NCBI RefSeq assembly: GCF_963675395.1
Contig: NZ_OY776223.1
Location: 248,001 to 312,000 of the forward strand
DNA from: an uncultured Vibrio sp.
Lineage (GTDB): Bacteria; Pseudomonadota; Gammaproteobacteria; Enterobacterales; Vibrionaceae
Reading direction: 5' to 3'
Length of the DNA: 64,000 nucleotides
Part shown: in pieces, positions 25,719 to 35,477 of the stretch
How the letters are laid out: each line of letters starts with the position of its first letter
Numbering within the stretch: the first letter of the stretch is position 1
Translations under genes and position numbers: made by a program
The notes under the pieces: model-generated
Seen by the model: the letters and a program-made list of their open reading frames with translations, nothing else
What the model was told of the DNA's origin: nothing
Database searches by the model: none

Positions 25719-26750
25719 TTACTGGCCTGCTTTTAGCTTGAGGAAGTAACCTTCGTATTTCACTGTCAGATCGCCAACGGAGTCTTGCCACTCAACGCGG
25801 TCTAGGTCTTCTTGTGAAGGGAACAGAGGAGCAACGTCTTTAAACTTCTCGTTTGACGCTTTCACGGCTGTCAAATAGCCCGTGTCGCGAGAAATCTGCT
25901 CTGCGATTTCTGGGCGCAGTAGGAAGTCGATCATCTTATGCGCCGCTTCTACGTTTTTCGCACCAGAGGAGATAGCAAAGTTGTCTACCCAACCAATACC
26001 ACCTTCTTTAGGGAATACCAGTTTAAGGTTTAGACCTTCGTTTTGGGCTGCTGCTGCGCTGCCGTTCCAAAGCATGCCAACACCAACTTCGCCAGACATG
26101 TATGGCGCACCTGGGTTGTCAGAGTTAAATAGAAGCACGTTCGGCATAAGCTTTTGTAGCTCAGCATACGCTTCGTCGATCTGTTTTGGATCCGTTGAGT
26201 TACCTGAATAGCCGAGTTTGCGCAATGCAATGTGGAATACTTCACGCGTGTCGTCCATTAGCATCACTTGACCCTCAAGCTCTGGCTTCCATAGGTCAGC
26301 CCAGCTTTGGAAGTCGTTTGGATCGTACATGTCGGTATTCACCGCCAGACCTGTAATCGCAACAACGTGAGGAATAGAGTAGTCATTCTTTGGATCGAAT
26401 GGCTTGTCCAGGTAGTTCTGGTCAAGATTACCGAAGTTTTTCAACTTAGACTTATCGATCTTTTGTAGCATACCTTCATCGCGCATTTTCGCTACGAAGT
26501 AAGTAGAAGGTACCACTAAGTCATAACCTTCGTTATGAGTTTTTAGCTTTGCATACAAAGTTTCGTTCGACTCATAAGTTGAGTAGATCACTTTGATACC
26601 AGTTTCTTTGGTAAATTGCTCCAAGAGGTTACTGTTGATGTAAGGACCCCAGTTCATAAATACCAATTCATTATCGTCCGCTGCCACTGCACCTGAGAAC
26701 AGAGAAAGCGCACATGCACTACCAGCTAATAAAGTAGCCCATTTTTTCAT
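25719..26750 (-). CDS. potD: Spermidine/putrescine-binding periplasmic protein
   Basis: The solute-binding component of the polyamine ABC importer, 343 residues from the ATG at 26750 (GGAG 9 bases upstream). Signal peptide MKKWATLLAGSACALSLFSGAVA, then LVFMNWGPYINSNLLEQFTKETG and the substrate-pocket region STYESNETLYAKL. The C-terminus WQDSVGDLTVKYEGYFLKLKAGQ matches E. coli PotD in length and form, in contrast to the frameshifted copy next to it. The two copies are about equally long and in tandem, so they derive from a duplication. It is downstream of potC and probably transcribed with potABC. Confidence 0.93.
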   Translation of the reverse strand: MKKWATLLAGSACALSLFSGAVAADDNELVFMNWGPYINSNLLEQFTKETGIKVIYSTYESNETLYAKLKTHNEGYDLVVPSTYFVAKMRDEGMLQKIDKSKLKNFGNLDQNYLDKPFDPKNDYSIPHVVAITGLAVNTDMYDPNDFQSWADLWKPELEGQVMLMDDTREVFHIALRKLGYSGNSTDPKQIDEAYAELQKLMPNVLLFNSDNPGAPYMSGEVGVGMLWNGSAAAAQNEGLNLKLVFPKEGGIGWVDNFAISSGAKNVEAAHKMIDFLLRPEIAEQISRDTGYLTAVKASNEKFKDVAPLFPSQEDLDRVEWQDSVGDLTVKYEGYFLKLKAGQ

Positions 26751-26856
26751 TGACGTTAGCTCCAAACCAAACGTTGCCCAAACTATTTTGGACTGTAGAT
26801 AGAAAAACAGAATGGCATGTAACCATTCTGTTTCGTGATGTTAACGGATATTGATT

Positions 26857-27627
26857 TTACTTTACTTTTTCTCTTGCAAGCAACTGAGAAATCACCACAA
26901 GTACCAAAGAAACAATCAACATAACCGTTGCCAGAGCATTCACTTCCGGTGAAATACCCACTTTCACCATTGAGTAGATTTTCAATGGTAAGATTTCGTA
27001 GGTTGGGCCTGTCACAAACGAGCTGATAATCACGTCGTCCAGAGACAGTGTAAAGCTTAATAACCAACCCGCTGCAACCGCTGGTTTCGCCAGGGGAAGG
27101 ATGATCTTCTTCAAGATAACCCATTCACTTGCTCCAAGGTCTTTCGCTGCTTCCAACATTTTCACATCAAAGCCGTTCAAGCGACTGTAAACCGTTACCA
27201 CAACAAATGGTAAACAGAAGGTGATATGCGAAATCAACAGTGTAAAGAAACCAAGCTGTGCACCTAGTACTAAAAACAGCGCCAACAATGAAATTGCCAT
27301 CACGATGTCTGGTGACATCATGACAACAAACAGCATGCCGTTTACTGCGCCTTTCCCTTTAAAGGAATAGCGGAATAGGGCGACTGCCGTCAAACTACCA
27401 ATAATAGTAGCAGCTGTTGCAGAAAACACGGCAACATTTAGCGAGTGCCACGCCGCCTGCATCAGGCTGTCGTTGTTCACTAAGGTTTCGTACCACTTAG
27501 TGGTAAATCCGCCCCATTTCATGCCAAATTTATTCGCGTTAAATGAGTTCACAATCAGCACGATAATTGGTAAATACAAAAACGCATAGACCAGTGCCAT
27601 AAAGCTAAATCTAACTGTGCGTCCCAT
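26857..27627 (-). CDS. potC: Spermidine/putrescine ABC transporter permease PotC
   Basis: A 256-residue inner membrane permease with about six helices. The EAA loop is visible as [31 protein letters not shown]; the end FTLSLDDVIISSFVTGPTYEILPLKIYSMVKVGI is typical of PotC/YdcV. It pairs with PotB to form the channel. Its stop is 107 bases upstream of the potD1 ATG and it shares a base with the potB stop. Confidence 0.93.
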   Translation of the reverse strand: MGRTVRFSFMALVYAFLYLPIIVLIVNSFNANKFGMKWGGFTTKWYETLVNNDSLMQAAWHSLNVAVFSATAATIIGSLTAVALFRYSFKGKGAVNGMLFVVMMSPDIVMAISLLALFLVLGAQLGFFTLLISHITFCLPFVVVTVYSRLNGFDVKMLEAAKDLGASEWVILKKIILPLAKPAVAAGWLLSFTLSLDDVIISSFVTGPTYEILPLKIYSMVKVGISPEVNALATVMLIVSLVLVVISQLLAREKVK

Positions 27628-28487
27628 TAGTCTAGCTCCACTTTCTTGTTCAATAACTTGCCTGCTCTATAGTAGGCATACAACATGATTGCCATTGCAA
27701 TGGTAAGCGCAATACTAGTTGCTGCACCAAATGGCCAATCACGAGCATTCAATACCTGGCTCTTAATGACGTTACCAATCAGCAAGTTCTTCGCACCACC
27801 GAGTAAGTCCGAGATATAGAACATGCCAAGAGCAGGGAGAAGAACCAACAAACAGCCGCCGATGATGCCAGGCATCGTCAAAGGTAGAATCACTTTCGTA
27901 ATGGTCTGAAACTTGTTCGCACCCAAATCTTTCGCCGCTTCGATGTAGGTGTTGTCCAGCTTCTCGATTGCGGAGTAAAGAGGCAGAATCATAAATGGAA
28001 GCAAGATGTACACGAGACCAATCATGACTGCCGTTTCGGTATACATGAGTCGTAGAGGTTTATCGATGATTTCCATCGCCATCAGCGACTTATTTAAAAT
28101 GCCCTGAGTACCCAAAACAATCTTTAAGCCGTATGTACGAATCAACGAGTTTGTCCAGAAAGGTACAATCACCAAAAACAGCATAAACGGACGCCATTTC
28201 TCTGGCATTTTCGCGACGATATACGCAAATGGATAACCAATCACTAAACACAATAGCGTCGCAATAATCGCCATGTAGAACGAGTGCATGAGCACTTTCG
28301 CGTACAGCGGATCTAACAGGCGAACGTAGTTATCTAACGTAAAAGTGAGGTCGATTAAGTTTGCTTCGTCACGCGTTAAGAAACTTGTACCAATAATCAT
28401 CAAGTTTGGCACCAACACAAACAGTGTTAGCCAACCAACAATTAGGGTAATGATTGCGTTCTGAAGATTAATCTTCTTGGTTATCAT
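27627..28487 (-). CDS. potB: Spermidine/putrescine ABC transporter permease PotB
   Basis: A 286-residue permease with six helices. It shows the PotB features [25 protein letters not shown], the EAA loop [28 protein letters not shown] and the end [19 protein letters not shown]. The ATG at 28487 is preceded by GGAGG 8-9 bases away and overlaps the potA end by 20 bases; the longer open frame to 28562 lies wholly inside potA. Confidence 0.93.
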   Translation of the reverse strand: MITKKINLQNAIITLIVGWLTLFVLVPNLMIIGTSFLTRDEANLIDLTFTLDNYVRLLDPLYAKVLMHSFYMAIIATLLCLVIGYPFAYIVAKMPEKWRPFMLFLVIVPFWTNSLIRTYGLKIVLGTQGILNKSLMAMEIIDKPLRLMYTETAVMIGLVYILLPFMILPLYSAIEKLDNTYIEAAKDLGANKFQTITKVILPLTMPGIIGGCLLVLLPALGMFYISDLLGGAKNLLIGNVIKSQVLNARDWPFGAATSIALTIAMAIMLYAYYRAGKLLNKKVELD

Positions 28488-29643
28488 TGAGGACAACCTC
28501 CCAGCTCTCAACCCAAGTGATAGCGACTTTCTGGCCGAGAGAGTGGTCCACATCGGGATCATCTTCGTTAAAGAATTCGCTTACCATTACACGCATGCCT
28601 GAATCCAGTTCAATAACAGAATCTAGCGTCATACCCTTATAGGTACGTTCCGTCACGTGGCCAACAATGCCTTTTTCTTCCGACTCTTTTATCTCTTCGA
28701 TACGTAAGTCTTCAGGGCGGAGTAATACTTGTAGTTTATCGCCGGCTTGAGCTTGTTCATCGTAGTAAACCACCGACTCAACGCCTTCAATGTCAGCGCG
28801 AATGCGTTTTTCATCTATGCGCTCTAGCATACTTGCATTGAATACGTTGATCTCACCGATAAAGCGCGCAACAAACAGGTTTTTAGGTTCTTCGTAAATT
28901 TCACGTGGAGAACCATCTTGCTCAATAACACCGTCACGCATTACGATAATGCGATCCGACATCGATAGTGCTTCTTCCTGATCGTGCGTGACAAAGATAA
29001 AGGTGATACCAAGTTGACGCTGCAACTGTTTAAGCTCAATCTGCATTTGCTTGCGTAATTTGTAATCCAGTGCAGAGAGCGATTCATCAAGCAACAGTAC
29101 TTTCGGCTTGTTAACCACCGCGCGAGCGATAGCAATACGCTGTTGCTGCCCCCCTGAAAGTTGATGCGGTTTACGCTGGGCCATTTTTTCAAGGCGAACC
29201 ATGCGCAGGGCTTCCATCACTCGAGGTTCAATCTCTGCTGCCGCTGTCTTCTGCATACGAAGACCAAACGCCACGTTTTCAAAAACAGTCATGTGCGGAA
29301 AGAGTGCGTAACTTTGGAATACGGTGTTGACGTGTCTTTGTTCAGCAGGAACCTGAGTAACATCTTGGTTATCCAAAATAATTTGACCGTTATCTACCAC
29401 TTCAAAGCCCGCAACCATGCGTAAAACGGTTGTCTTACCACAACCAGATGGGCCAAGAATCGTTAGAAACTCACCGTGATTAACATCCAGATTTAAATTG
29501 CTGATGATTTCCTTACCATCAAAACTCTTACTAATGCCAGATAAACGAATAACTGGATTTCCTGCTTGCTGTTTAGCGTTCAACGTCTGTATTTCTCCCA
29601 CGTTCAAATTTGGGTTTACGCCAATTGATGTGACTTTAGCCAT
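28468..29643 (-). CDS. potA: Spermidine/putrescine ABC transporter ATP-binding protein PotA
   Basis: The ATPase of the importer. Walker [25 protein letters not shown], Walker [13 protein letters not shown] (the usual DEP is DES here, as in other PotA), and a C-terminal TOBE-type regulatory domain ([32 protein letters not shown]). The ORF from ATG 29643 gives 391 residues; a GTG at 29601 would give 377, the length I remember for other Vibrio PotA. Neither has a clear Shine-Dalgarno, so the start is uncertain. First gene of potABCD. Confidence 0.93.
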   Translation of the reverse strand: MAKVTSIGVNPNLNVGEIQTLNAKQQAGNPVIRLSGISKSFDGKEIISNLNLDVNHGEFLTILGPSGCGKTTVLRMVAGFEVVDNGQIILDNQDVTQVPAEQRHVNTVFQSYALFPHMTVFENVAFGLRMQKTAAAEIEPRVMEALRMVRLEKMAQRKPHQLSGGQQQRIAIARAVVNKPKVLLLDESLSALDYKLRKQMQIELKQLQRQLGITFIFVTHDQEEALSMSDRIIVMRDGVIEQDGSPREIYEEPKNLFVARFIGEINVFNASMLERIDEKRIRADIEGVESVVYYDEQAQAGDKLQVLLRPEDLRIEEIKESEEKGIVGHVTERTYKGMTLDSVIELDSGMRVMVSEFFNEDDPDVDHSLGQKVAITWVESWEVVLNDNQED

Positions 29644-29983
29644 TCACTTTTGAGGCGCGCATCATAATCACCAAAATTGTGAAATCAAAGCATTTTTTAG
29701 TCTCGAATCAGAAAAAATTTTACAGGCAAAAGTCATCATTCCTTACCATACTGTTTTTAAAAGATTCGTCCGAATTTCAACAGCGTTTATAAGGGTTACA
29801 ACTCTGCAACAATTGTTTTCAATTTCATGGCCTTGTAGTGGCCAATTATCAACCAAATAATGGATATTGCAAGAATTGAGCGCGAGTTATGATTTTAGAC
29901 GTGGCTAGAATTCTTTATAATGTCGGACACACTAATTGACTGGTATCCCAGTAAAAATTTCACAAGTGAATCTTGGATAATAT
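29644..29983. promoter_or_regulatory. Intergenic region between potA and the gene at 29984
   Basis: 340 bases without a gene. For the rightward gene, TATAAT at 29916-29921 with TTTAGA at 29894-29899 (16-base spacing) forms a plausible sigma-70 promoter. On the pot side, the perfect palindrome ATTCGTCCGAAT at 29764-29775 could be an operator; no known polyamine regulator motif is recognised. The potA promoter itself is not clearly visible. Confidence 0.4.
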
Positions 29984-30784
29984 ATGAACAACGACTTTGA
30001 GAACGATTTCAACCTTGGAGGAAGTGTAGAGCGAGCTTTGTCTGGCAACTACGAGCTGAAAGCCGGAGCGGTTTTTAGCGAAGCATGGCGCGCCACCATT
30101 CAACACTTTTTGTCATTTTCTCCTGCGATTATCGTCTTGCTTTTGGTTCAGGTAGGCATTTTCTATATCGCATTGCAGCTACAACTGGGTGACCCAAGTG
30201 TCATTTTGGATGCAATACAAAACCCAGATTCTTTTTCAACCGACATTGTGTCTGCTGTTTATGTAGCGAACTTTAGTTATGAAGTGATCAGCGCCCCGAT
30301 TTACGCGGGCATCAGTTTAATGGCAATGAGTCACGTAGCAGGGCTAAAAACAAAACTTCGTCACGTGGGCAAAGGGTTACAATTCACGGTTCCGGTTATT
30401 CTGGCAACGTTAATGAGTCTGACTCTTCAAGGGCTCGTGGGAATGCTTCTGGCTCCATTATCGCTATATCTTTCTCTGGCATTCAGTCACTCCATCTTAC
30501 TTATTTGTGAGAAACGCGTGCCGCCAATGCAATCGTTATTACTCTCACTACGAGCAGTAAACAAAAAGATTTTCGTCGTTGCCATCCTGTATCTTGGCGT
30601 GATGTTCATGTTTATTATCGCAGCCATGTTCTATGGCATCGGGCTTATTTTGGTGCTGCCATTCTTCTTCCACATGAAGGGCATACTTTACCGTGAGATG
30701 TTTGGTATCAAGCTTAAGATAGTCGCGAAAGAGAAAAACAGTGATAATGACCACGACGGCAAATCTCAGGTCTTCGACGCGTAA
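29984..30784 (+). CDS. Uncharacterised multi-pass membrane protein
   Basis: A 266-residue protein with an N-terminal polar part (about 45 residues), then five or six hydrophobic segments (about 45-65, 90-115, 130-175, 195-225) and a charged C-terminal tail (KEKNSDNDHDGK). The layout, with AEWRA-like EAWRATIQHF before the first helix, resembles small glycerophosphoryl-diester/DUF975-like membrane families, but I do not recognise a specific one. A sigma-70 promoter precedes it and a terminator follows, so it is a single-gene unit. Function unknown. Confidence 0.7.
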   Translation: MNNDFENDFNLGGSVERALSGNYELKAGAVFSEAWRATIQHFLSFSPAIIVLLLVQVGIFYIALQLQLGDPSVILDAIQNPDSFSTDIVSAVYVANFSYEVISAPIYAGISLMAMSHVAGLKTKLRHVGKGLQFTVPVILATLMSLTLQGLVGMLLAPLSLYLSLAFSHSILLICEKRVPPMQSLLLSLRAVNKKIFVVAILYLGVMFMFIIAAMFYGIGLILVLPFFFHMKGILYREMFGIKLKIVAKEKNSDNDHDGKSQVFDA

Positions 30785-30805
30785 AGTATCATTTCAATGA
30801 CAATC

Positions 30806-30836
30806 AATGGCGGCTTACAAAGAGTCGCCATTTTTA
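30806..30836 (+). terminator. Terminator after the membrane protein gene
   Basis: Hairpin with arms AATGGCGGCT / AGTCGCCATT (one G-U-type mismatch) followed by TTTTATAT. Confidence 0.7.
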
Positions 30837-31041
30837 TATCAACACCAAACCCATGTGAAATGGCCTATCAGAAGCACAAGCTACGATTCAACTTGAATAA
30901 GAATCTGCGTGGGGAACCTCTCGTTTTGTTACTAATCACGTAACTTAACGCGGTAAAGGTGTTATAAGGATGCTCAGCATTGCTCAAACCAATATTGAGC
31001 ACGAACACAATGACACAAACTAAAACAAATCAACGGTTCAA

Positions 31042-31701
31042 ATGAAAAAGTTAAGCCTAAGTCTACTGGGTACAGCGGCGCTAATGTTAGCGGCCCCTGC
31101 AACACAAGCTCAAGAATACATGTTTACCTATTCGAAGCTTTACACTCAGTTAAAGAATAACAATAAGGAAGGCCACGACGATGTAAAAGTCGGCGTATTT
31201 TTCGTTAACGCAGATACTAAGCAGCTGTGTAACATTGAAAAAGCCTGGATGGAAAAAGAAGAGCATTACGAAGAATTCGTTATTCCTGCATCCAAAGAAC
31301 TTCCGCTTCCAATCGATAAAAACCTTAAATCGGCGAATCCTTTAGTCTTCGTTCAAACTCCTATAGACACTCGTTGCGATTACTCATTGGTTGTTATGAC
31401 AAAAGAGCCATTACAGGGTAACGTATCTTATGAACAGTTAGCGCCATTAATGCCTCAGATGCAAAGCATGTTAGAAGACTTAGGCGGCATGTTTGCTGGC
31501 TGGTTTACGCCTGATGTGCAAGGCGTGACGATGGAATTCAGCAATGGCCTGGATAGCACGATTTCATTCTCTAATGGAACAGAAAAGCCAATTGTAAATG
31601 GTAAAGTTCAAGTCGCTTTGAGCGAGATTGGTGAGGGTGGAACGATGACGCTGCCAGAGCCAACCATGCGAGTTCTGCCTTATCTACCTAAGGCGAAATA
31701 A
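31042..31701 (+). CDS. DUF2987 family secreted protein
   Basis: A 219-residue protein with a signal peptide (MKKLSLSLLGTAALMLAAPATQA) and thus periplasmic. The start of the mature part, EYMFTYSKLYTQLKNNNKEGHDDVKVGVFFV, and the segment CNIEKAWMEKEEHYEEFVIP agree with my memory of DUF2987, a Vibrio/Shewanella family of unknown function. Two cysteines (QLCN and TRCD) may form a disulfide. No partner gene is evident; it is monocistronic with a terminator. Confidence 0.72.
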   Translation: MKKLSLSLLGTAALMLAAPATQAQEYMFTYSKLYTQLKNNNKEGHDDVKVGVFFVNADTKQLCNIEKAWMEKEEHYEEFVIPASKELPLPIDKNLKSANPLVFVQTPIDTRCDYSLVVMTKEPLQGNVSYEQLAPLMPQMQSMLEDLGGMFAGWFTPDVQGVTMEFSNGLDSTISFSNGTEKPIVNGKVQVALSEIGEGGTMTLPEPTMRVLPYLPKAK

Positions 31702-31720
31702 GCCGCATCCATCTTATTGA

Positions 31721-31744
31721 AGAGCCGCTACAGCGGCTTTTTTC
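31721..31744 (+). terminator. Terminator after the DUF2987 gene
   Basis: Stem AGCCGCT / AGCGGCT with a 2-3-base loop and TTTTTT. Confidence 0.8.
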
Positions 31745-31893
31745 GTTTTAGGGTAAACAAAACAATGGATTTATCCGTTCTCAATTAAGACAAATATTTA
31801 ATCCTAAGTAAAAAGACCGTATAATCCACGCCCCATAGAAAACCACCTTAGGAAGTCCTACCGTCGATTTTATCGGCGATGTGAGAGCTCGCA

Positions 31894-32787
31894 ATGAACC
31901 AGACAGATACAAGAAAAGAAACCCTTGAATTCAACAAGCTTCAGAAACGCCTGAGAAGAAATGTTGGAAATGCCATTACCGAATACAACATGATTGAAGA
32001 AGGTGATGTTGTCATGGCATGTATAAGTGGTGGTAAAGATTCATTTGCGATGCTGGATATCCTGCTGAATCTTCAAAAAGCTGCTCCAATTAAGTTCGAA
32101 GTGGTTGCAGTAAACCTCGATCAGAAACAGCCAGGCTTCCCAGAACATATTCTTCCAGAGTATTTCGAAACGCTTGATATCCCTTACTACATCGTAGACA
32201 AGGATACTTACTCGGTTGTAAAAGAAAAAGTGCCAGAAGGTAAGACGACGTGTGGACTTTGTTCACGTTTACGTCGCGGTACACTTTATTCATTTGCAGA
32301 GAAGATTGGTGCAACTAAGCTTGCCCTAGGTCACCACATGGATGATATCGTTGAAACCATGTTCCTAAACATGTTTCACGGTTCGCGTCTGAAGGCGATG
32401 CCTCCAAAGCTGCGTTCGGATGATGGTCGAAATGTGGTTATCCGTCCGCTGACGTATTGCCGTGAAAAAGATTTAATCAAATACGCAGAGCACAAAGATT
32501 TCCCAATCATTCCTTGTAATCTGTGTGGTTCTCAAGAGAACTTGCAACGCCAATCGATCAAAGCAATGTTGATTGAATGGGATAAGAAGACACCAGGACG
32601 CGTCGAAGCGATCTTCAAATCAATCCAGAACGTAAGTCCAAGCCAATTGGCTGACAAAGAGTTGTTTGATTTCGTTAACCTTCCACTCGATCGCGAAGGT
32701 AACCGTGAAGAGTACGAGTTCAGTGAAGCGGTCGTCTCGTCAACTAACATTGATGAATCCATGTTCATTGATGTGACAAACATCTGA
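31894..32787 (+). CDS. ttcA: tRNA 2-thiocytidine(32) synthetase TtcA
   Basis: TtcA thiolates cytidine 32 of certain tRNAs using ATP and an oxygen-sensitive 4Fe-4S cluster. The PP-loop SGGKDS is at residues 45-50; the cluster cysteines are C120 and C123 (CGLC) and C208/C211 (CNLC), as in the family. At 297 residues it is slightly shorter than E. coli TtcA (311). It is an Fe-S enzyme near uspE and fnr, a conserved order in Vibrio. The insertion of an IS4 copy begins 35 bases after its stop, in its terminator. Confidence 0.95.
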   Translation: MNQTDTRKETLEFNKLQKRLRRNVGNAITEYNMIEEGDVVMACISGGKDSFAMLDILLNLQKAAPIKFEVVAVNLDQKQPGFPEHILPEYFETLDIPYYIVDKDTYSVVKEKVPEGKTTCGLCSRLRRGTLYSFAEKIGATKLALGHHMDDIVETMFLNMFHGSRLKAMPPKLRSDDGRNVVIRPLTYCREKDLIKYAEHKDFPIIPCNLCGSQENLQRQSIKAMLIEWDKKTPGRVEAIFKSIQNVSPSQLADKELFDFVNLPLDREGNREEYEFSEAVVSSTNIDESMFIDVTNI

Positions 32788-32798
32788 TTGAGATAAAT

Positions 32799-32822
32799 TA
32801 AGAAAAGGAAGGCCACAGTGCC
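32799..32822 (+). terminator. ttcA terminator, left half, split by IS4
   Basis: AAAGGAAGGCCACAGTGCC is the 5' arm and loop of a hairpin whose 3' arm GCCTTCCTTTTTT now lies at 34261-34273, beyond the IS. The uninterrupted element would have been AAAAGGAAGGC-CACAGT-GCCTTCCTTTTTT. Confidence 0.75.
32811..32822 (+). repeat. IS4 target-site duplication, left copy
   Basis: GGCCACAGTGCC directly precedes the IS left end; the same 12 bases follow the right end at 34252-34263. IS4 is known to make duplications of 11-13 bp. Confidence 0.9.
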
Positions 32823-32881
32823 TAATGCCGATCAGTTAAGACTTTAATCGGCAGATCAGTTGAATGATCCTCCCTGTATGT

Positions 32882-32916
32882 AAAAATCCGATAGACCTTG
32901 TTTATCGGATTTTTTT
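32882..32916 (+). terminator. Terminator hairpin inside IS4 in front of the transposase
   Basis: AAAATCCGATA / TATCGGATTTT with a 7-8-base loop, followed by TTTATG, the transposase start. It would stop transcripts entering from ttcA, keeping transposase expression low. Confidence 0.65.
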
Positions 32917-34242
32917 ATGCACGTTTCTCAAGCCCTCAACATCATCAACAGCTACAAACCAAATCAAGTTGAGACACTCGCAGATCTCCTGCCAATTGAA
33001 CTCATCAATAGTGCTTACGAGCTTACTGACACCGTTACTCTAAGAAAACGAAAGCTAACTTTAGAGTCGATGGCGTGGTTACTGGTTGGCATGGCAATTT
33101 ATAACGATAAGTCCATGGCTGACATTGTAAATATGCTCGATATTGTTGACCGAACAGGTAAACCATTTGTTGCTCCAAGTGCATTAACACAGCGAAGAAA
33201 AAACCTCGGTGAGTCAGCGGCTAAAGCTCTTTTTGAGTGTACGCAAAGTCATTGGTTTAAGCAGGCTAATTTACCAAACTGGAACGGACTCACTCTTCTT
33301 GGCGTTGATGGTGTCTTGTGGCGAACTGAGGACTCAAAAGAGAACGCTGAAGCGTTTGCAAAGCCTACCAATCGTGACGGTAAAGAAACACAGTATCCAC
33401 AAGTACGTATGGTATGTCAGATGGAATTGAGCAGCCATTTAATCACAGGCAGTGCCTTTGACTGTTATAGCGTCAATGAAATGAAGTTAGCAGAGCAGCT
33501 TATAGAGACGACACCTGATAATAGTTTAACCCTTTTTGATAAAGGTTTTTACTCCCTTGGCCTACTTCAAGCGTGGAGCTCGCAAGGGATAAATCGACAT
33601 TGGCTTATCCCTATGAAAAAAGGACTCACTTATGACGTCGTTCAGTCTCTTGGCCGCCAAGATAAACTGATAAAACTGAAGAGTAATCCGCAAGCGCGTA
33701 AGAAGTGGCCAGAGCTAGGACAAGAAGTTGTTGTACGTTTAATCACGAGAGTCAAAGATGGTAGGCAATACGATGTTCTCACTTCAATGCTTGACCCTAT
33801 GCTCTACCCAAAGTTAGATATCGTAGGCTTATATGGGTATCGTTGGGAAATTGAACTCGGCTACCGTGAGCAAAAACAGTACATGCTTGGTAACCGACTC
33901 ACGCTTCGAAGTCGACTCCCTGAATTAGTGAAGCAAGAACTCTGGGGAATACTACTGACCTATAACTTGGTCAGGTATCAAATGGTGCAGATGTGTAATA
34001 CGTTGAATGGAGACTACTTACCCTACCAACTTAGCTTCAATGGGGCATTAGCTCACATCATGCGCCTGATAGTGGGACTTCCATACTCGTCACCAGGAGC
34101 AATCCCGAGGCAACTCCAAAACTTCTACTCAATGAGTGAGAGCTTAATACTTGGACCTAGGCGAGAAAGATCCTTCCCTAGAGTCGTTAAGAAAAAGCCA
34201 AGCCGATACCCTAGAAAAAACAATGCCGCTCACCTTAAGTGA
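32917..34242 (+). CDS. IS4-family transposase
   Basis: A 441-residue DDE transposase. Strong agreement with the E. coli IS4 transposase (442 residues): [28 protein letters not shown] [26 protein letters not shown] (first Asp), [17 protein letters not shown] (second Asp) and [14 protein letters not shown] (YREK-type Glu). The frame is intact to the basic C-terminus, so the element may be active. The ATG follows directly after the T-run of the internal hairpin, with no good Shine-Dalgarno, consistent with poor translation. Confidence 0.93.
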   Translation: MHVSQALNIINSYKPNQVETLADLLPIELINSAYELTDTVTLRKRKLTLESMAWLLVGMAIYNDKSMADIVNMLDIVDRTGKPFVAPSALTQRRKNLGESAAKALFECTQSHWFKQANLPNWNGLTLLGVDGVLWRTEDSKENAEAFAKPTNRDGKETQYPQVRMVCQMELSSHLITGSAFDCYSVNEMKLAEQLIETTPDNSLTLFDKGFYSLGLLQAWSSQGINRHWLIPMKKGLTYDVVQSLGRQDKLIKLKSNPQARKKWPELGQEVVVRLITRVKDGRQYDVLTSMLDPMLYPKLDIVGLYGYRWEIELGYREQKQYMLGNRLTLRSRLPELVKQELWGILLTYNLVRYQMVQMCNTLNGDYLPYQLSFNGALAHIMRLIVGLPYSSPGAIPRQLQNFYSMSESLILGPRRERSFPRVVKKKPSRYPRKNNAAHLK

Positions 34243-34251
34243 ACGGCATTA

Positions 34252-34263
34252 GGCCACAGTGCC
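34252..34263 (+). repeat. IS4 target-site duplication, right copy
   Basis: GGCCACAGTGCC, identical to 32811-32822. Confidence 0.9.
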
Positions 34264-34293
34264 TTCCTTTTTTAGTTTTGTACCCGATAAATA

Positions 34294-34320
34294 AAAATCC
34301 CCCAAAATGGGGGATTTTTG
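34294..34320. terminator. Terminator between IS4 and uspE
   Basis: AAAAATCCCCC / GGGGGATTTTT, perfect 11-bp stem, loop AAAAT. It is 21 bases beyond the uspE stop and works in both directions. Confidence 0.85.
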
Positions 34321-34340
34321 ATGACTACAGAATGGCTAGA

Positions 34341-35297
34341 TTAAGTTGCCTCGTTTGGATCCAGTGGGCTGATGTAACCTTTTGGTTTCAATGCGAGAAC
34401 ATCACAGTTGATCTTATCAATCACATGCTCAGCCGTATTACCAATAAATACGGCAGAAAGCCCTGTACGGCCAGTCGTACCCAAAATAACCATCGCCGCA
34501 TTTAAACGTTCCGCAGCCGCAGGGATAACATCTTCAGGCAATCCTTGCTCCACGATGGTTTGCTCTTCATTCAGCCCATGTTTTTGGCGAAGGGCTTTCA
34601 TTGCGGTTAGGTGATGGCCACGAACGGCATCTGTGTACGTAGTTGGGTCAAATTCTGGTAGCTCGATGGTGATATTCGCTGGCGTCACCGGATAGGCGTT
34701 AACAAGGAACGGATCCGCGTTCAAACGACCTGACATCTCTTTTAAGCGTTCTACCATAGAATCGTTAAGATCAATGTGTGTTGGGTTTTCCGAACCGATG
34801 TGAACCGATGCGAGAATATTCGCATGCTCAGGCCAGTCCGCATTCTTAATAAGCAATACCGGAATAGGGCATTTACGCAGCAGGTGCCAGTCTGTCGGTG
34901 TGAAAATCACAGACTCTAAGACATCATGTTTTCTAGTGCCCTTAATCAACAGATCGTGGCTGCCTGAAAACACTTCTCCTATGATTGCTTCGTAAGGGCG
35001 GTTGTGCCAAACTACACACACCTCAAAGTCGAAGCTATCGTTGCTATCATTTAAGTATGGTTGAGCGATTTTTCTCATCCACTGTTCACGTTGATGGATA
35101 ACGCCACGACGCATTGCATCTCTTTCATCCACCGACAGCATTGAAGTCATGTCATACGAAAAATCATAGATGGATAAAAAGAAAGTAATTCGGCTTCTTG
35201 ATACGCTTTTTTGAGCCAATTGAACTGCTCTTGCGAGTGCCGGCTGATCATCACTATTGATGTTAGCAACAACTAGAATCTTACTGTATATACTCAT
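34341..35297 (-). CDS. uspE: Universal stress protein UspE
   Basis: A 318-residue protein with two Usp domains, as in E. coli UspE (316). Domain 1 has YDFSYDMTSMLSVDERDAMRRGVI and VVWHNRPYEAIIGEV; domain 2 has YPVTPANITIELPEFDP, and ends GTTGRTGLSAVFIGNTAEHVIDKINCDVLALKP, the nucleotide-binding G-2x-G-9x-G(S/T) region. UspE is involved in stress survival and motility or adhesion; its molecular role is unclear. The ATG at 35297 is used; a GTG four codons earlier is possible. It lies upstream of fnr on the same strand, as in E. coli. Confidence 0.93.
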   Translation of the reverse strand: MSIYSKILVVANINSDDQPALARAVQLAQKSVSRSRITFFLSIYDFSYDMTSMLSVDERDAMRRGVIHQREQWMRKIAQPYLNDSNDSFDFEVCVVWHNRPYEAIIGEVFSGSHDLLIKGTRKHDVLESVIFTPTDWHLLRKCPIPVLLIKNADWPEHANILASVHIGSENPTHIDLNDSMVERLKEMSGRLNADPFLVNAYPVTPANITIELPEFDPTTYTDAVRGHHLTAMKALRQKHGLNEEQTIVEQGLPEDVIPAAAERLNAAMVILGTTGRTGLSAVFIGNTAEHVIDKINCDVLALKPKGYISPLDPNEAT

Positions 35298-35477
35298 ATC
35301 TAAGCCCACTTTTATTGCAAGACCAATTACTGAATATAAAGTAAATCAGTATATTGGAGTACTCACCGTATATTTTTAATGTAGCTTAGTTTGCAGAAGA
35401 TTTTGAGGACTTTTGAAGGGATTTTGTGAGAAACATGATGTGGCTCAGCTTAAAGCCACATCAATAAATAGGAGAGG

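Larger units (their letters stand above)
32823..34251 (+). mobile_element. Insertion sequence, IS4 family, IS4 group, complete
   Basis: A 1429-base element, close to the 1426 of E. coli IS4. Terminal inverted repeats: left TAATGCCGATCAGTTAAG, right end (reverse strand) TAATGCCGTTCACTTAAG, 16 of 18 matching. One intact transposase gene fills most of it. A hairpin terminator at 32882-32916 lies just before the transposase start, inside the IS. The 12-bp target duplication and intact ends imply recent insertion. Confidence 0.92.

Noticed and set aside
29161..29424. Rightward open frames within potA
   Set aside because: Opposite-strand shadows of a conserved ATPase gene.
33047..33059. CTGACACCGTTAC in the IS4 transposase as a matS site
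   Set aside because: Two mismatches and located in a mobile element.
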